From NCBI GenBank assembly GCA_963803165.1, contig CAWDLK010000001.1, positions 492,878-556,877 on the forward strand: DNA of 64,000 nt. Direction: 5' to 3'. Made by a program: the position numbers and the translations under genes. Of this stretch, positions 54,775-62,012 are shown piece after piece. The DNA comes from Changshengia sp963803165 (GTDB lineage: Bacteria > Chloroflexota > Dormibacteria > Aeolococcales > Aeolococcaceae). The notes below the pieces were generated by a model, which searched no databases, was not told the origin of the DNA, and saw nothing but the letters and a program-made list of their open reading frames with translations. How positions within the stretch are numbered: position 1 is the stretch's first letter; each line of letters opens with the position of its first letter.

Positions 54775-57000
54775 TCAGAGCGCCTCCAGGTCGGCGTCGC
54801 GCCGGTGATGCTTCTGGAGGTGGTACGGGACGCTGACCAGCACCGTGCCCGGGCGGAACAGCAGCGCCGCCTTGAGCCGGAGTGGGAACTGGTTGTGCAG
54901 CAGCTGCTGCCACCATCGGGTGGCCACCAGCTCGGGGAGCACCACCACCAGGGTGCGGTCGGTGACCTGACGGTCGATGGCGTCGATGTAGTGGAGCAGC
55001 GGTCGCAGGATCGAGCGGTACGGGGACTCGACGATCACCAGCGGCACGTGGTTGCCCCAGGCCTCCCAGCGCGCCCGCAGCAGGGCGATGTGATCGGGGT
55101 TGGGGCAGATGTGGACCGCCACCACCTCGTCGGAGAGGGAGCGGGCCAGCGCCAGGCTCTGGAAGGCGACGTTGTTGAGCTGGTCGACGGGCACGATGCA
55201 GATCGGGTGGATGTTCCCGGGCTCGGTGGGGATCTCGGTGGTGCGCTGCTCGCGTGCCTCGGCGTAGTGGCGGTGGATGGCGAGGAAGAGGGTGACCGCA
55301 CTGGGCACGATGACCAGGATGATCAGGCTCTCCGGGAACTTCGAGACCGCGGTGACCACGAACACCACACAGGTCATGCACATCCCGATCAGGTTGAGCG
55401 GCAGCCCGTGCTTCCAACCCGGTTCCCGGCGGCGCAGCCAGCGCACCACCATTCCCGCCTGCGACATGGTGAAGGCCACGAAGACCCCGATGGCGTAGAG
55501 CGGGATGAGCCGGGATACATCACCCTGGAAGACGAAGATGAGGACGCACGAGAAGAGGGCCAGCATGATGATCCCGTTGCTGTACGCGAGCCGGTCGCCG
55601 AGGCGGCGGAACTGGTGGGGGGCGTACTCGTCGCGGGCGAGGAAGAAGAAGAGGCGTGGGAAGTCGGAGAAGGAGGTGTTGGCAGCCAGCAGCAGCACGG
55701 CCGTGGTGGCGACGCCGACGAAGACGAAGAGCACCTCGCCGAGTCCCGTCGACGAGGGGAAGACGGCATGGCCCTGGACGCACTGCAGGGGGGCGGTGAA
55801 GGCGTGGGCCGCCTGCTGGAGGATCACCGACTGGTAGCAGGGGTCGGCGGAGCTGCGGATGCTGACCCCCAGGACCTCGGTGCCGATGGTGATCCCGCAG
55901 AACATGACCACGCAGAGGATCCCCATGACGGTGAGCGTGGTCCGCGCATTGCGCCATTCCGGGATCTTGAAGGCGAGGATGCCGTCGCTGATCGCCTCGA
56001 TGCCGGTGAGCGCCGAGCACCCGGAGGAGAACCCCTTGAGGAAGAGGAGGACGAGCAGCATCCCCCCCATGTCGGTGAAGTTCTGCGTGATCGAGATGTG
56101 AATGGTGGTGCCGGTGGGGTGGATGCCACCGGTGACCAACCGGAACAGGTTGACCACGATGGTGAGGAGGATCGCCAGGATGAAGAGGTAGGTCGGCGCC
56201 GCGAAGATGTTGCCCGCCTGGCGCAGACCCCGCAGGTTGGCCAGCGCGATCAGCACCACCACCGCGATGCAGGCGAAGACTCGGTAGTGGACGGCGGCCG
56301 GGAAGACGCTCTGGATCTGGTCGTAGCCGCTCGCCACCGAGACCGCCACGGTGAGGATGTAGTCGGTCATCAGCGCCGAGCCGGCGACCAGGCCGGCGAC
56401 CGGACCGAGGTTGTCCTTGGCGACGATGTAGGAGCCGCCGCCCTGCGGGTACGCCTTGATGGTCTGCCGGTAGCTCAGGCAGACGATGGCGATGAGCGCG
56501 GCGATCACACCCATGATCGGGAGCAGGTCGGTGCTCACCGCGGTGGCCCCGGCGACGGCCAGCACCAGGATGATCTCCTCGGTCGCGTAGGCCACCGAGG
56601 AGAGGGCGTCGGAGGAGAGCACGGCCAGCGCCCGCACCTTGTTGAGCCGCTCGTGGATCATCTGCCGGTTGGCCAGCGGGGCCCCGAGCAGGACGGTCCG
56701 CAGCCGCCGTTCGAGCCGGCCCATCGCGGTGTCCGGCGCAGCGGCGCGCGGCGTCGCCTGGAGCCATCCGGGCGCCACCGGCTCGAAGCCCCGCGACTGG
56801 GAGCGGACGACGCGGACGTAGTGCTCCCCGGGCCGTCCCCTGGTCTCGGTCACGTCCAGGCCGGGGGCCACCTCGGGCCCCCCGGAGCGCGCCGGGGCCG
56901 CCGTCCAGGCCCGGCCGGCCTCGCGGAGCGCCGCGATCTCGGCGTCCGGCAGCGTCGGCGGCGGCGGTGGCGGGGGCTCGGGCGTCGAGGCGTCAGCCAT
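54775..57000 (-). CDS. kimA: KimA-like potassium importer (APC superfamily)
   Basis: 741 residues: cytoplasmic N-terminus (about 90 residues), 12 helices, and a C-terminal universal-stress-like cytoplasmic domain. Segments such as LSSDALSSVAYATEEI, LSYRQTIKAYPQGGGSYIVAKDNLG, GFSSGCSALTGIEAIS and FLARDEYAP agree closely with Bacillus KimA (YdaO), and the tail (PVDQLNNVAFQSLALARSLSDEVVAVHI; RWWQQLLHNQ) does too. KimA imports K+ with high affinity using protons. A TACACT (57010-57015) lies 9 nt before the ATG, so there is no room for a c-di-AMP riboswitch leader. Adjacent Usp, RCK and Kdp genes support the potassium role. Generic amino acid permease is the alternative. Confidence 0.82.
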   Translation of the reverse strand: MADASTPEPPPPPPPTLPDAEIAALREAGRAWTAAPARSGGPEVAPGLDVTETRGRPGEHYVRVVRSQSRGFEPVAPGWLQATPRAAAPDTAMGRLERRLRTVLLGAPLANRQMIHERLNKVRALAVLSSDALSSVAYATEEIILVLAVAGATAVSTDLLPIMGVIAALIAIVCLSYRQTIKAYPQGGGSYIVAKDNLGPVAGLVAGSALMTDYILTVAVSVASGYDQIQSVFPAAVHYRVFACIAVVVLIALANLRGLRQAGNIFAAPTYLFILAILLTIVVNLFRLVTGGIHPTGTTIHISITQNFTDMGGMLLVLLFLKGFSSGCSALTGIEAISDGILAFKIPEWRNARTTLTVMGILCVVMFCGITIGTEVLGVSIRSSADPCYQSVILQQAAHAFTAPLQCVQGHAVFPSSTGLGEVLFVFVGVATTAVLLLAANTSFSDFPRLFFFLARDEYAPHQFRRLGDRLAYSNGIIMLALFSCVLIFVFQGDVSRLIPLYAIGVFVAFTMSQAGMVVRWLRRREPGWKHGLPLNLIGMCMTCVVFVVTAVSKFPESLIILVIVPSAVTLFLAIHRHYAEAREQRTTEIPTEPGNIHPICIVPVDQLNNVAFQSLALARSLSDEVVAVHICPNPDHIALLRARWEAWGNHVPLVIVESPYRSILRPLLHYIDAIDRQVTDRTLVVVLPELVATRWWQQLLHNQFPLRLKAALLFRPGTVLVSVPYHLQKHHRRDADLEAL

Positions 57001-57101
57001 GGCCTCGGGAGTGTAGGGCCCGCCCGGAGCAGGCAGCGCGCGGGGCCGGGAGCGGCGCGCTCAGCACGGCCGCGATCGGGGGCGGGGCGCCCCGGGGGTG
57101 A

Positions 57102-57539
57102 TCAGCTCGGCGCCGCGAGACGGAGGAGGAAGACCCGGCAGGGGGCGTGCTGGAGGATGTGGGGCACCGTCTTGCCCATGTAGAAGTCGCCGAAGCGCTC
57201 GCGGTAGGTCAGGCCCAGGACGGCCAGGTCGATCTGCCGCTCGGCGATCTCGTCCACGATCGCCGGGGCGGCCTCGCGGGCCTGGAGGACCTCGCTCTTG
57301 ATCTCGATCTCGTAGTGGCGCGCGATCTCTTCGGCGCGATCGAGCAGCTTCTCGGCGGCCTCCATCTCCGCGCTCTCGACCGTGCTGAGGGCGAGCCCTC
57401 GGGGCACCTCGACGACGGTGACCGCCAGCACCGACGCGTGTGGCCGCAGGGCGAGGCGGCATGCGAAGCGGACGGCCTCCTCGTCGGTGGCCGCACCGTT
57501 GACCGGCACGAGGATGTGGTGGGGCGTGAAGCCGGGCAT
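57102..57539 (-). CDS. Universal stress protein (UspA family)
   Basis: 145 residues. The fold begins HHILVPVNGAATDEEAVRFACRLA, and the C-terminal nucleotide loop is modified (GLTYRERFGDFYMGKTVPHILQHAPCRVFLLR); the exact G-2x-G-9x-G(S/T) is imperfect. It precedes kimA by about 100 nt on the same strand, and the KimA C-terminus is itself Usp-like, so it could modulate the transporter. TACGAT at 57549-57554 is 9 nt before the ATG, divergent from the trkA promoter. Confidence 0.85.
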   Translation of the reverse strand: MPGFTPHHILVPVNGAATDEEAVRFACRLALRPHASVLAVTVVEVPRGLALSTVESAEMEAAEKLLDRAEEIARHYEIEIKSEVLQAREAAPAIVDEIAERQIDLAVLGLTYRERFGDFYMGKTVPHILQHAPCRVFLLRLAAPS

Positions 57540-57606
57540 CTCGTGCGAATCGTAACCGGGTCATCGCCCGGCCGGTGAGGCCGGTCGACCGCTACAATCG
57601 AGCCGA

Positions 57607-58062
57607 ATGAAGGTGATCATCGTCGGCTGCGGCCGCGTCGGCGCCCGGCTCGCCCAGCAGCTCGACGCCGAGGGTCACCGGGTGACCGTGGTCGACCAGC
57701 AGGTGACCGCCTTCGAGCGCCTGGGGCGCGACTTCGGCGGCGAGATGATCGTCGGCAACTGCGTCGACGAGGCGGTGCTCCGCCGGGCCGGGGTCGAGTC
57801 CGCGGACTGCTTCGTCTCGGTGACCAACGGTGACAACCGCAACCTGATGGCCGCCCAGATCGCTCTGCGGATCTTCAAGGTGCGCCGCGTGATCACCCGC
57901 GTCTACGACCCCATCCGCGAGTCGGTGTACCGCGAGCTGGGTCTCGAGACCTTCTGTCCCACCACCCTGGGCGCCGACCTCATCCGCGACTACTTCATGA
58001 GCGGGGTCAACCGCGGGCAGGGCCCCGCCGACGTCGATCGCGCGGCGGTGCGAGCCTCGTGA
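57607..58062 (+). CDS. TrkA-N (RCK_N) potassium regulator, single domain
   Basis: 151 residues with one Rossmann domain: VIIVGCGRVGARLAQQLDAEGHRVTVVDQ binds nucleotide, followed by VGNCVDEAVLRRAGVESADCFVSVTNGDN. There is no RCK_C domain. It gates Trk/Ktr-type channels or transporters from the cytoplasm. It overlaps the next RCK gene by 4 nt, so they probably form a heteromeric regulator. TACAAT (57593-57598) is 8 nt before the ATG, indicating a leaderless mRNA. Confidence 0.88.
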   Translation: MKVIIVGCGRVGARLAQQLDAEGHRVTVVDQQVTAFERLGRDFGGEMIVGNCVDEAVLRRAGVESADCFVSVTNGDNRNLMAAQIALRIFKVRRVITRVYDPIRESVYRELGLETFCPTTLGADLIRDYFMSGVNRGQGPADVDRAAVRAS

Positions 58063-58739
58063 GCGGTACCGGCGATCCGCCCTACGTCATCATCGTGGGC
58101 GGTGGCAAGGTCGGCTACCACCTCGCCAAGCACCTCATCGATCGCGACTACGAAGTCACCCTGGTCGAGAAGGATCCCGCGCGGGCGGAGTGGATCGAGC
58201 ACCAGCTGGGCACGGTCAGCATCATGGTGGGCGACGGTGACGAGATGTCCTTCCTCGCCACCACCGGCATCGAGCGGGCCAGCGTGGTGATCGGGGCGAC
58301 CGGTGACGACGAGGACAACCTCATCGTCTGCCAGCTGGCCAAGGTGAAGTTCAGCGTTCCGCGCACCATCGCCCGGGTCAGCAACCCGCACAACGTCGCG
58401 GTCTTCCGCGCCCTTGGGGTCGACGCCCCGGTCTCCGCCACCGAGCTGCTGATGGGCCTGATCGAGGCCGAGCTGGGCTCCGAGCTGGTGCGAGGGGTCG
58501 CCGTGAAGGCCTCCGGGACCTGCCTCGTCGACCTGGCCCTGCCGGCGATGTCGGGCTACGTCGGCAAGCACCTCGCCGAGATCACCCTGCCCAAGGGCGG
58601 CATCATCGTCTGCATCGTCCGCGCCGGGAAGCCGGTGGTGCCGGAGCCGGACACCGTGGTCGAGCCCGGAGACGAGCTGGTGGTCTACTCGCAGCTGCAG
58701 GACGTGGCGGCGATGGGGGAGGCGCTGGCCCGGGGCTGA
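58059..58739 (+). CDS. TrkA-like RCK_N/RCK_C potassium regulator
   Basis: 226 residues from a GTG. RCK_N (VIIVGGGKVGYHLAKHLIDRDYEVTLVEKD; MVGDGDEMSFLATTGIERASVVIGATGDDEDN) is followed by RCK_C (about 140-220, LPKGGIIVCIVRAGKPVVPEPDTVVEPGDELVVYS). RCK_C domains often bind c-di-AMP. No membrane Trk/Ktr subunit is in the window; the client may be KimA or a transporter elsewhere. Confidence 0.9.
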   Translation: MSGTGDPPYVIIVGGGKVGYHLAKHLIDRDYEVTLVEKDPARAEWIEHQLGTVSIMVGDGDEMSFLATTGIERASVVIGATGDDEDNLIVCQLAKVKFSVPRTIARVSNPHNVAVFRALGVDAPVSATELLMGLIEAELGSELVRGVAVKASGTCLVDLALPAMSGYVGKHLAEITLPKGGIIVCIVRAGKPVVPEPDTVVEPGDELVVYSQLQDVAAMGEALARG

Positions 58740-58756
58740 GCGGAGGATCGGCACCC

Positions 58757-59524
58757 ATGTCCACGTCGGAGCAATCCCCCTCCCCGGGACCGCCCGGGCG
58801 GCTCCTGGTCGTCGAGGACGACGCCGCGCTGCGCCGGATCCTCTGTGCGGCCCTCGAGCGCGCCGGCCACCGGGTCGACGTCGCCGCCGATGGGCTGGTC
58901 GCCGGCGAGAAGCTGGCCCAGGGCGGCTACGAGGTGGTGCTGCTGGACATCGGCCTGCCCTTCGTCGACGGCTGGCGGCTTCTCGACACGCTGGAGGGCG
59001 GGCGTCAGCCCTCGGTGATCGTGATCAGCGCTCGGGGCGACGAGCGCGACAAGGTCCGCGCCCTCGACATGGGGGCCGACGACTACCTCACCAAGCCCTT
59101 CGGGGCGGGCGAGCTGGTGGCCCGGGTGCGGGCGGTGCTGCGCCGGGTGCGGGGCACCGCCGATGCGGCCCGCGTGGTCCGCTGCGGCGACGTGGTCGTC
59201 GACCTCGGTGCCCGCCTGGTCACCCGTGGCGGGCGTGAGGTGCGGCTCTCTCCGACCGAGTACGTCCTCCTCACCGAGCTGGCCAAGCACCCGGGGACGG
59301 TGATGGATCACCGGACCCTGCTCACCCGGGTGTGGGGGCCCATGTACGCCGGCGACCGGAACTACCTGCGCACCTTCGTCCAGCGGCTGCGCCGCAAGCT
59401 CGAGGTGGATCCGGCCGAGCCCGGCGTCATCGTCACCGCGGGCCGCCGCGGCTACCGATTCGGCCCGCCCGGAGAGACCACGCCGCCGCCCCCCGGCGCC
59501 CTCGGGTCGTTGACGGAACGTTGA
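58757..59524 (+). CDS. kdpE: OmpR/KdpE-family response regulator
   Basis: 255 residues. The receiver domain has RLLVVEDDAALRR, the phospho-Asp in VVLLDIGLPFVDG and the Lys in YLTKPFGAGE. The winged helix (about 140-235) has VRLSPTEYVLLTELAKHPGTVMDHRTLLTRVW and TAGRRGYRF. Position just before kdpFAB and two identical direct-repeat boxes downstream suggest it controls kdp. No KdpD kinase is in the window. The stop codon lies inside the first box. Confidence 0.82.
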   Translation: MSTSEQSPSPGPPGRLLVVEDDAALRRILCAALERAGHRVDVAADGLVAGEKLAQGGYEVVLLDIGLPFVDGWRLLDTLEGGRQPSVIVISARGDERDKVRALDMGADDYLTKPFGAGELVARVRAVLRRVRGTADAARVVRCGDVVVDLGARLVTRGGREVRLSPTEYVLLTELAKHPGTVMDHRTLLTRVWGPMYAGDRNYLRTFVQRLRRKLEVDPAEPGVIVTAGRRGYRFGPPGETTPPPPGALGSLTER

Positions 59525-59527
59525 CGC
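59507..59527 (+). promoter_or_regulatory. Direct-repeat box 1, candidate KdpE-type operator
   Basis: Two CGTTGAC half-sites with 4 nt between them (repeat period 11 nt), spanning the stop codon of the response regulator. The same 21-nt box with one substitution recurs at 59825-59845, before the kdp genes. OmpR-family regulators bind such head-to-tail repeats of one helical turn. Confidence 0.6.
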
Positions 59528-59548
59528 TGGGGCGCCCAGCATCGGGGC

Positions 59549-59842
59549 GTGGACGACCGAGGGCGGTTCGCGGGCCTGCGCTTCCTGGACGCGCGCGACC
59601 TCAAGGGGGCGACCGTGCTCGACCCCGCGGGGTCGAGCCTGGGCACCGTCAGCGCGCTGATGGAGGGCGCGGGGGGCGACATCGAAGTCCTGGTCGCGGC
59701 GAGCGCGCCGGGTGGCCGGATCCAGCGGTTCGCCCTCGACGACCTCGAGATCGACGAGCTGGGCCGGCTCTGGCGCCGCCCGCGCTGGCGGGTCTACCGG
59801 ATCGCCGTCCCCCTGCCCGCCGAGTCGTTGACCGAACGTTGA
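59549..59842 (+). CDS. Small PRC-barrel-like protein, 97 aa
   Basis: 97 residues from a GTG. FLDARDLKGATVLDPAGSSLGTVSALMEG resembles the opening strands of a PRC-barrel, and IQRFALDDLEIDELGRLWRRPRWRVYRIAVPL follows. It has no membrane segment. It is flanked on both sides by the repeated 21-nt box and probably belongs to the regulated kdp unit. The assignment is tentative. Confidence 0.5.
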   Translation: MDDRGRFAGLRFLDARDLKGATVLDPAGSSLGTVSALMEGAGGDIEVLVAASAPGGRIQRFALDDLEIDELGRLWRRPRWRVYRIAVPLPAESLTER

Positions 59843-59845
59843 CGC
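59825..59845 (+). promoter_or_regulatory. Direct-repeat box 2, candidate KdpE-type operator
   Basis: Second copy of the box (20 of 21 positions identical to 59507-59527), overlapping the end of the PRC-barrel-like gene and about 60-140 nt before the micro-ORF and kdpF. Being in an analogous position (end of one gene, start of the next unit), it is likely functional. Confidence 0.6.
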
Positions 59846-59905
59846 CGCGATGCCGACACTGATCCGCGTGAACCACACGCCATCCCGCGCCCGGTGGGCC
59901 CGCTG

Positions 59906-59989
59906 ATGCTCGACCTCCTCATGCTGGTGATCCTGGTCGCGCTGGTCGCGCTGTCGTTCCTCTACGTGCACGGCCTGGGGAAGCTCTGA
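59906..59989 (+). CDS. 27-residue membrane micropeptide before kdpF
   Basis: The ORF reads MLDLLMLVILVALVALSFLY then VHGLGKL: one hydrophobic helix with a small charged end. Its stop codon overlaps the kdpF start (TGATG, 1 nt shared), so translation is probably coupled. It may be a second KdpF-like stabilising peptide or a leader. No family is known to me. Confidence 0.45.
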   Translation: MLDLLMLVILVALVALSFLYVHGLGKL

Positions 59990-60084
59990 TGGGTGAGACG
60001 GTCGGCTACATCGTCGCCTTCGTGATCGCGCTGGCGGTCACCGCCTACCTGATCGCCGCCATGCTCTTCCCCGAGAGGTTTTGA
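59989..60084 (+). CDS. kdpF: KdpF, small subunit of the K+-transporting ATPase
   Basis: 31 residues: MGETVGYIVAFVIALAVTAY then LIAAMLFPERF. One helix and the C-terminal PERF are typical of KdpF (family form Y-L-x-x-A-L-L-x-P-E-R-F). It stabilises the KdpABC complex in the membrane. Normally it abuts kdpA, but here 183 nt containing an inverted-repeat element separate them. Confidence 0.85.
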   Translation: MGETVGYIVAFVIALAVTAYLIAAMLFPERF

Positions 60085-60259
60085 CCTGGAGCGGTGAGTA
60101 GCCACTCGCGTCTCATCCCACCAGCCGGCTCATCCCGGCGTTGGCTCCTGCGCTCCTTCGGTCATGCACCCTCCGGGTGCACTCCCTGCGGTGCTCGTCG
60201 CCGCCTGGGGCTGATCTCGGCTGGCGGGCGGTCCGCTTCGCGCCACTCACCGATCCAGG
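60085..60259. mobile_element. MITE-like 175-nt insertion between kdpF and kdpA
   Basis: The ends are 15-nt inverted repeats, CCTGGAGCGGTGAGT (60085-60099) and ACTCACCGATCCAGG (60245-60259), matching at 14 of 15. The interior is non-coding and highly foldable (for example TGCACCC-TCC-GGGTGCA). It begins right after the kdpF stop and ends 8 nt before kdpA. No obvious target-site duplication or transposase is visible, so the class is uncertain; a structured operon attenuator is the alternative. Confidence 0.55.
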
Positions 60260-60267
60260 TCTGAGCC

Positions 60268-61998
60268 ATGGCTCTCGACATCATCGCCTTCATCGTCACC
60301 TACGCGGCGGTGTTCGCCGGCGCCTGGTTCGTCGGCCTCTTCATGGTCAAGGTGTTCCAGGGCGAGCGCACCTTCCTCCACCCGGTGATGCGCCCGGTGG
60401 AGCGCTTCGTCTACTGGCTGACCGGGATCGACGAGGAGCACGAGCAGGGCTGGAAGGGCTACCTCGTCGCCATGCTCCTGGTGTCGGTCGTGGGGCTGGT
60501 CTTCACCTACGTCATCCTGCGTTTCCAGAACGACCTGCCGCTCAACCCAGAGCACTTCCCCGGGGTGCCGGCTGCCCTCGCCTTCAACACCGCGGTGAGC
60601 TTCACCACCAACACCAACTGGCAGAACTACACGGGCGAGGCGACGATGAGCTACCTCTCCCAGATGCTGGGGCTCACCTTCCACCAGTTCCTCTCCGCGG
60701 CCACCGGGATCGCGCTGGCGGTGGCGACCATCCGGGGGGTGGCCCGGCACAGCGCCCGGACCATCGGCAACTTCTACGTCGACATCGTGCGCTGCTTCCT
60801 CTACGTGCTGATCCCCATCGCCGTGGTCGCGACCATCGTCCTGGTGGCCAGCGGCTCGATCGACAACCTCAACGGCTACACCCCGGTGAGCACCCTGTCC
60901 GGGGTCGGACAGACCATCTCCCAGGGCCCGGTGGCGGCGATGGAGGCCATCAAGGACCTGGGGACCAACGGCGGCGGCTTCTTCAACGCCAACTCCGCCC
61001 ACCCGTTCGAGAACCCCACCGGGCTGACCAACGCCCTCGAGATCTTCCTCTGCCTGGTCCTCCCCTTCGGGCTGGCCTTCACCTTCGGCAAGTGGGTCGG
61101 CAACGTCAAGCAGGGCATCGCCCTCTTCGCCGCGATGGCGATCATCCTGGTGGGTGGTGCCGCCTTCGCGGCCCAGCAGGAGCAGGCGGGCAACCCGGCC
61201 CTCAGCGCGACCGAGGTGAGCCAGGTCGCCAGTGGCACCCAGTCGGGCGGCAACCTCGAGGGCAAGGAGGTCCGCTTCGGTTCCATCCAGTCCGCCCAGT
61301 ACAACACCGCCACCACGGGTACGAGCACCGGGTCCGTGGACGCCGCCCAGGACAGCTTCACTCCCCTGGGCGGCATGGTCCCCCTGGTGCTCATCGAGCT
61401 GGGTGAGATCACCCCCGGCGGGACCGGCTCCGGCCTCTACGGGATGATCGCCTTTGCCATCGTCGCCGTCTTCCTCGCCGGTCTCATGGTCGGCCGGACG
61501 CCCGAGTACCTGGGCAAGAAGATCGAGGCGCGCGACATCAAGTACGCGGCCCTCGCCATCCTCATCCTGCCCTTCTCCATCCTCGGTTTCACCGCGCTGG
61601 CGGTGCTGACCCCGGCGGGGCAGGCCGGTCCGCTCAACCCGGGCCCCCACGGCTTCAGCGAGATCCTCTACGGCTACAGCTCGACGACCGGCAACAACGG
61701 CAGCGCCTTCGCCGGCCTCTCCGGCAACACCCTCTTCTACAACACCACGCTGGCGGCTGCCATGTGGCTGGGCCGGATCATCTTCGTCATCCCCGTCCTG
61801 GCCCTGGCCGGCTCGCTGGCCAAGAAGAAGATCGTCCCCGCCGGTGCCGGCACCTTCCCCACCGACACGCCGCTCTTCACCGCGCTCCTGATCGGCACCA
61901 TCCTCATCGTCGGTGCCCTGACCTTCTTCCCGGCGCTGTCTCTCGGGCCGATCCTCGAGCAGCTCCAGCTCCACGCCGGCATCCTCTCCCACCCCTAG
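60268..61998 (+). CDS. kdpA: Potassium-transporting ATPase subunit KdpA
   Basis: 576 residues, about ten helices. Selectivity-filter-like segments include FTTNTNWQNY (P1), LGTNGGGFFNANSAHPFENP (P2) and the repeated G-containing loops further on (STTGNNGSAFAGL). KdpA is the K+-binding, channel-like subunit of the high-affinity ATPase, induced by K+ limitation. It is preceded by the inverted-repeat insertion and followed by kdpB after 14 nt. Confidence 0.95.
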   Translation: MALDIIAFIVTYAAVFAGAWFVGLFMVKVFQGERTFLHPVMRPVERFVYWLTGIDEEHEQGWKGYLVAMLLVSVVGLVFTYVILRFQNDLPLNPEHFPGVPAALAFNTAVSFTTNTNWQNYTGEATMSYLSQMLGLTFHQFLSAATGIALAVATIRGVARHSARTIGNFYVDIVRCFLYVLIPIAVVATIVLVASGSIDNLNGYTPVSTLSGVGQTISQGPVAAMEAIKDLGTNGGGFFNANSAHPFENPTGLTNALEIFLCLVLPFGLAFTFGKWVGNVKQGIALFAAMAIILVGGAAFAAQQEQAGNPALSATEVSQVASGTQSGGNLEGKEVRFGSIQSAQYNTATTGTSTGSVDAAQDSFTPLGGMVPLVLIELGEITPGGTGSGLYGMIAFAIVAVFLAGLMVGRTPEYLGKKIEARDIKYAALAILILPFSILGFTALAVLTPAGQAGPLNPGPHGFSEILYGYSSTTGNNGSAFAGLSGNTLFYNTTLAAAMWLGRIIFVIPVLALAGSLAKKKIVPAGAGTFPTDTPLFTALLIGTILIVGALTFFPALSLGPILEQLQLHAGILSHP

Positions 61999-62012
61999 GA
62001 GCCCAGCTTCAG

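Noticed and set aside
57001..57101. c-di-AMP (ydaO) riboswitch upstream of kimA
   Set aside because: The interval is 101 nt and a -10 hexamer lies 9 nt before the start, leaving no leader. No ydaO-type sequence is seen.
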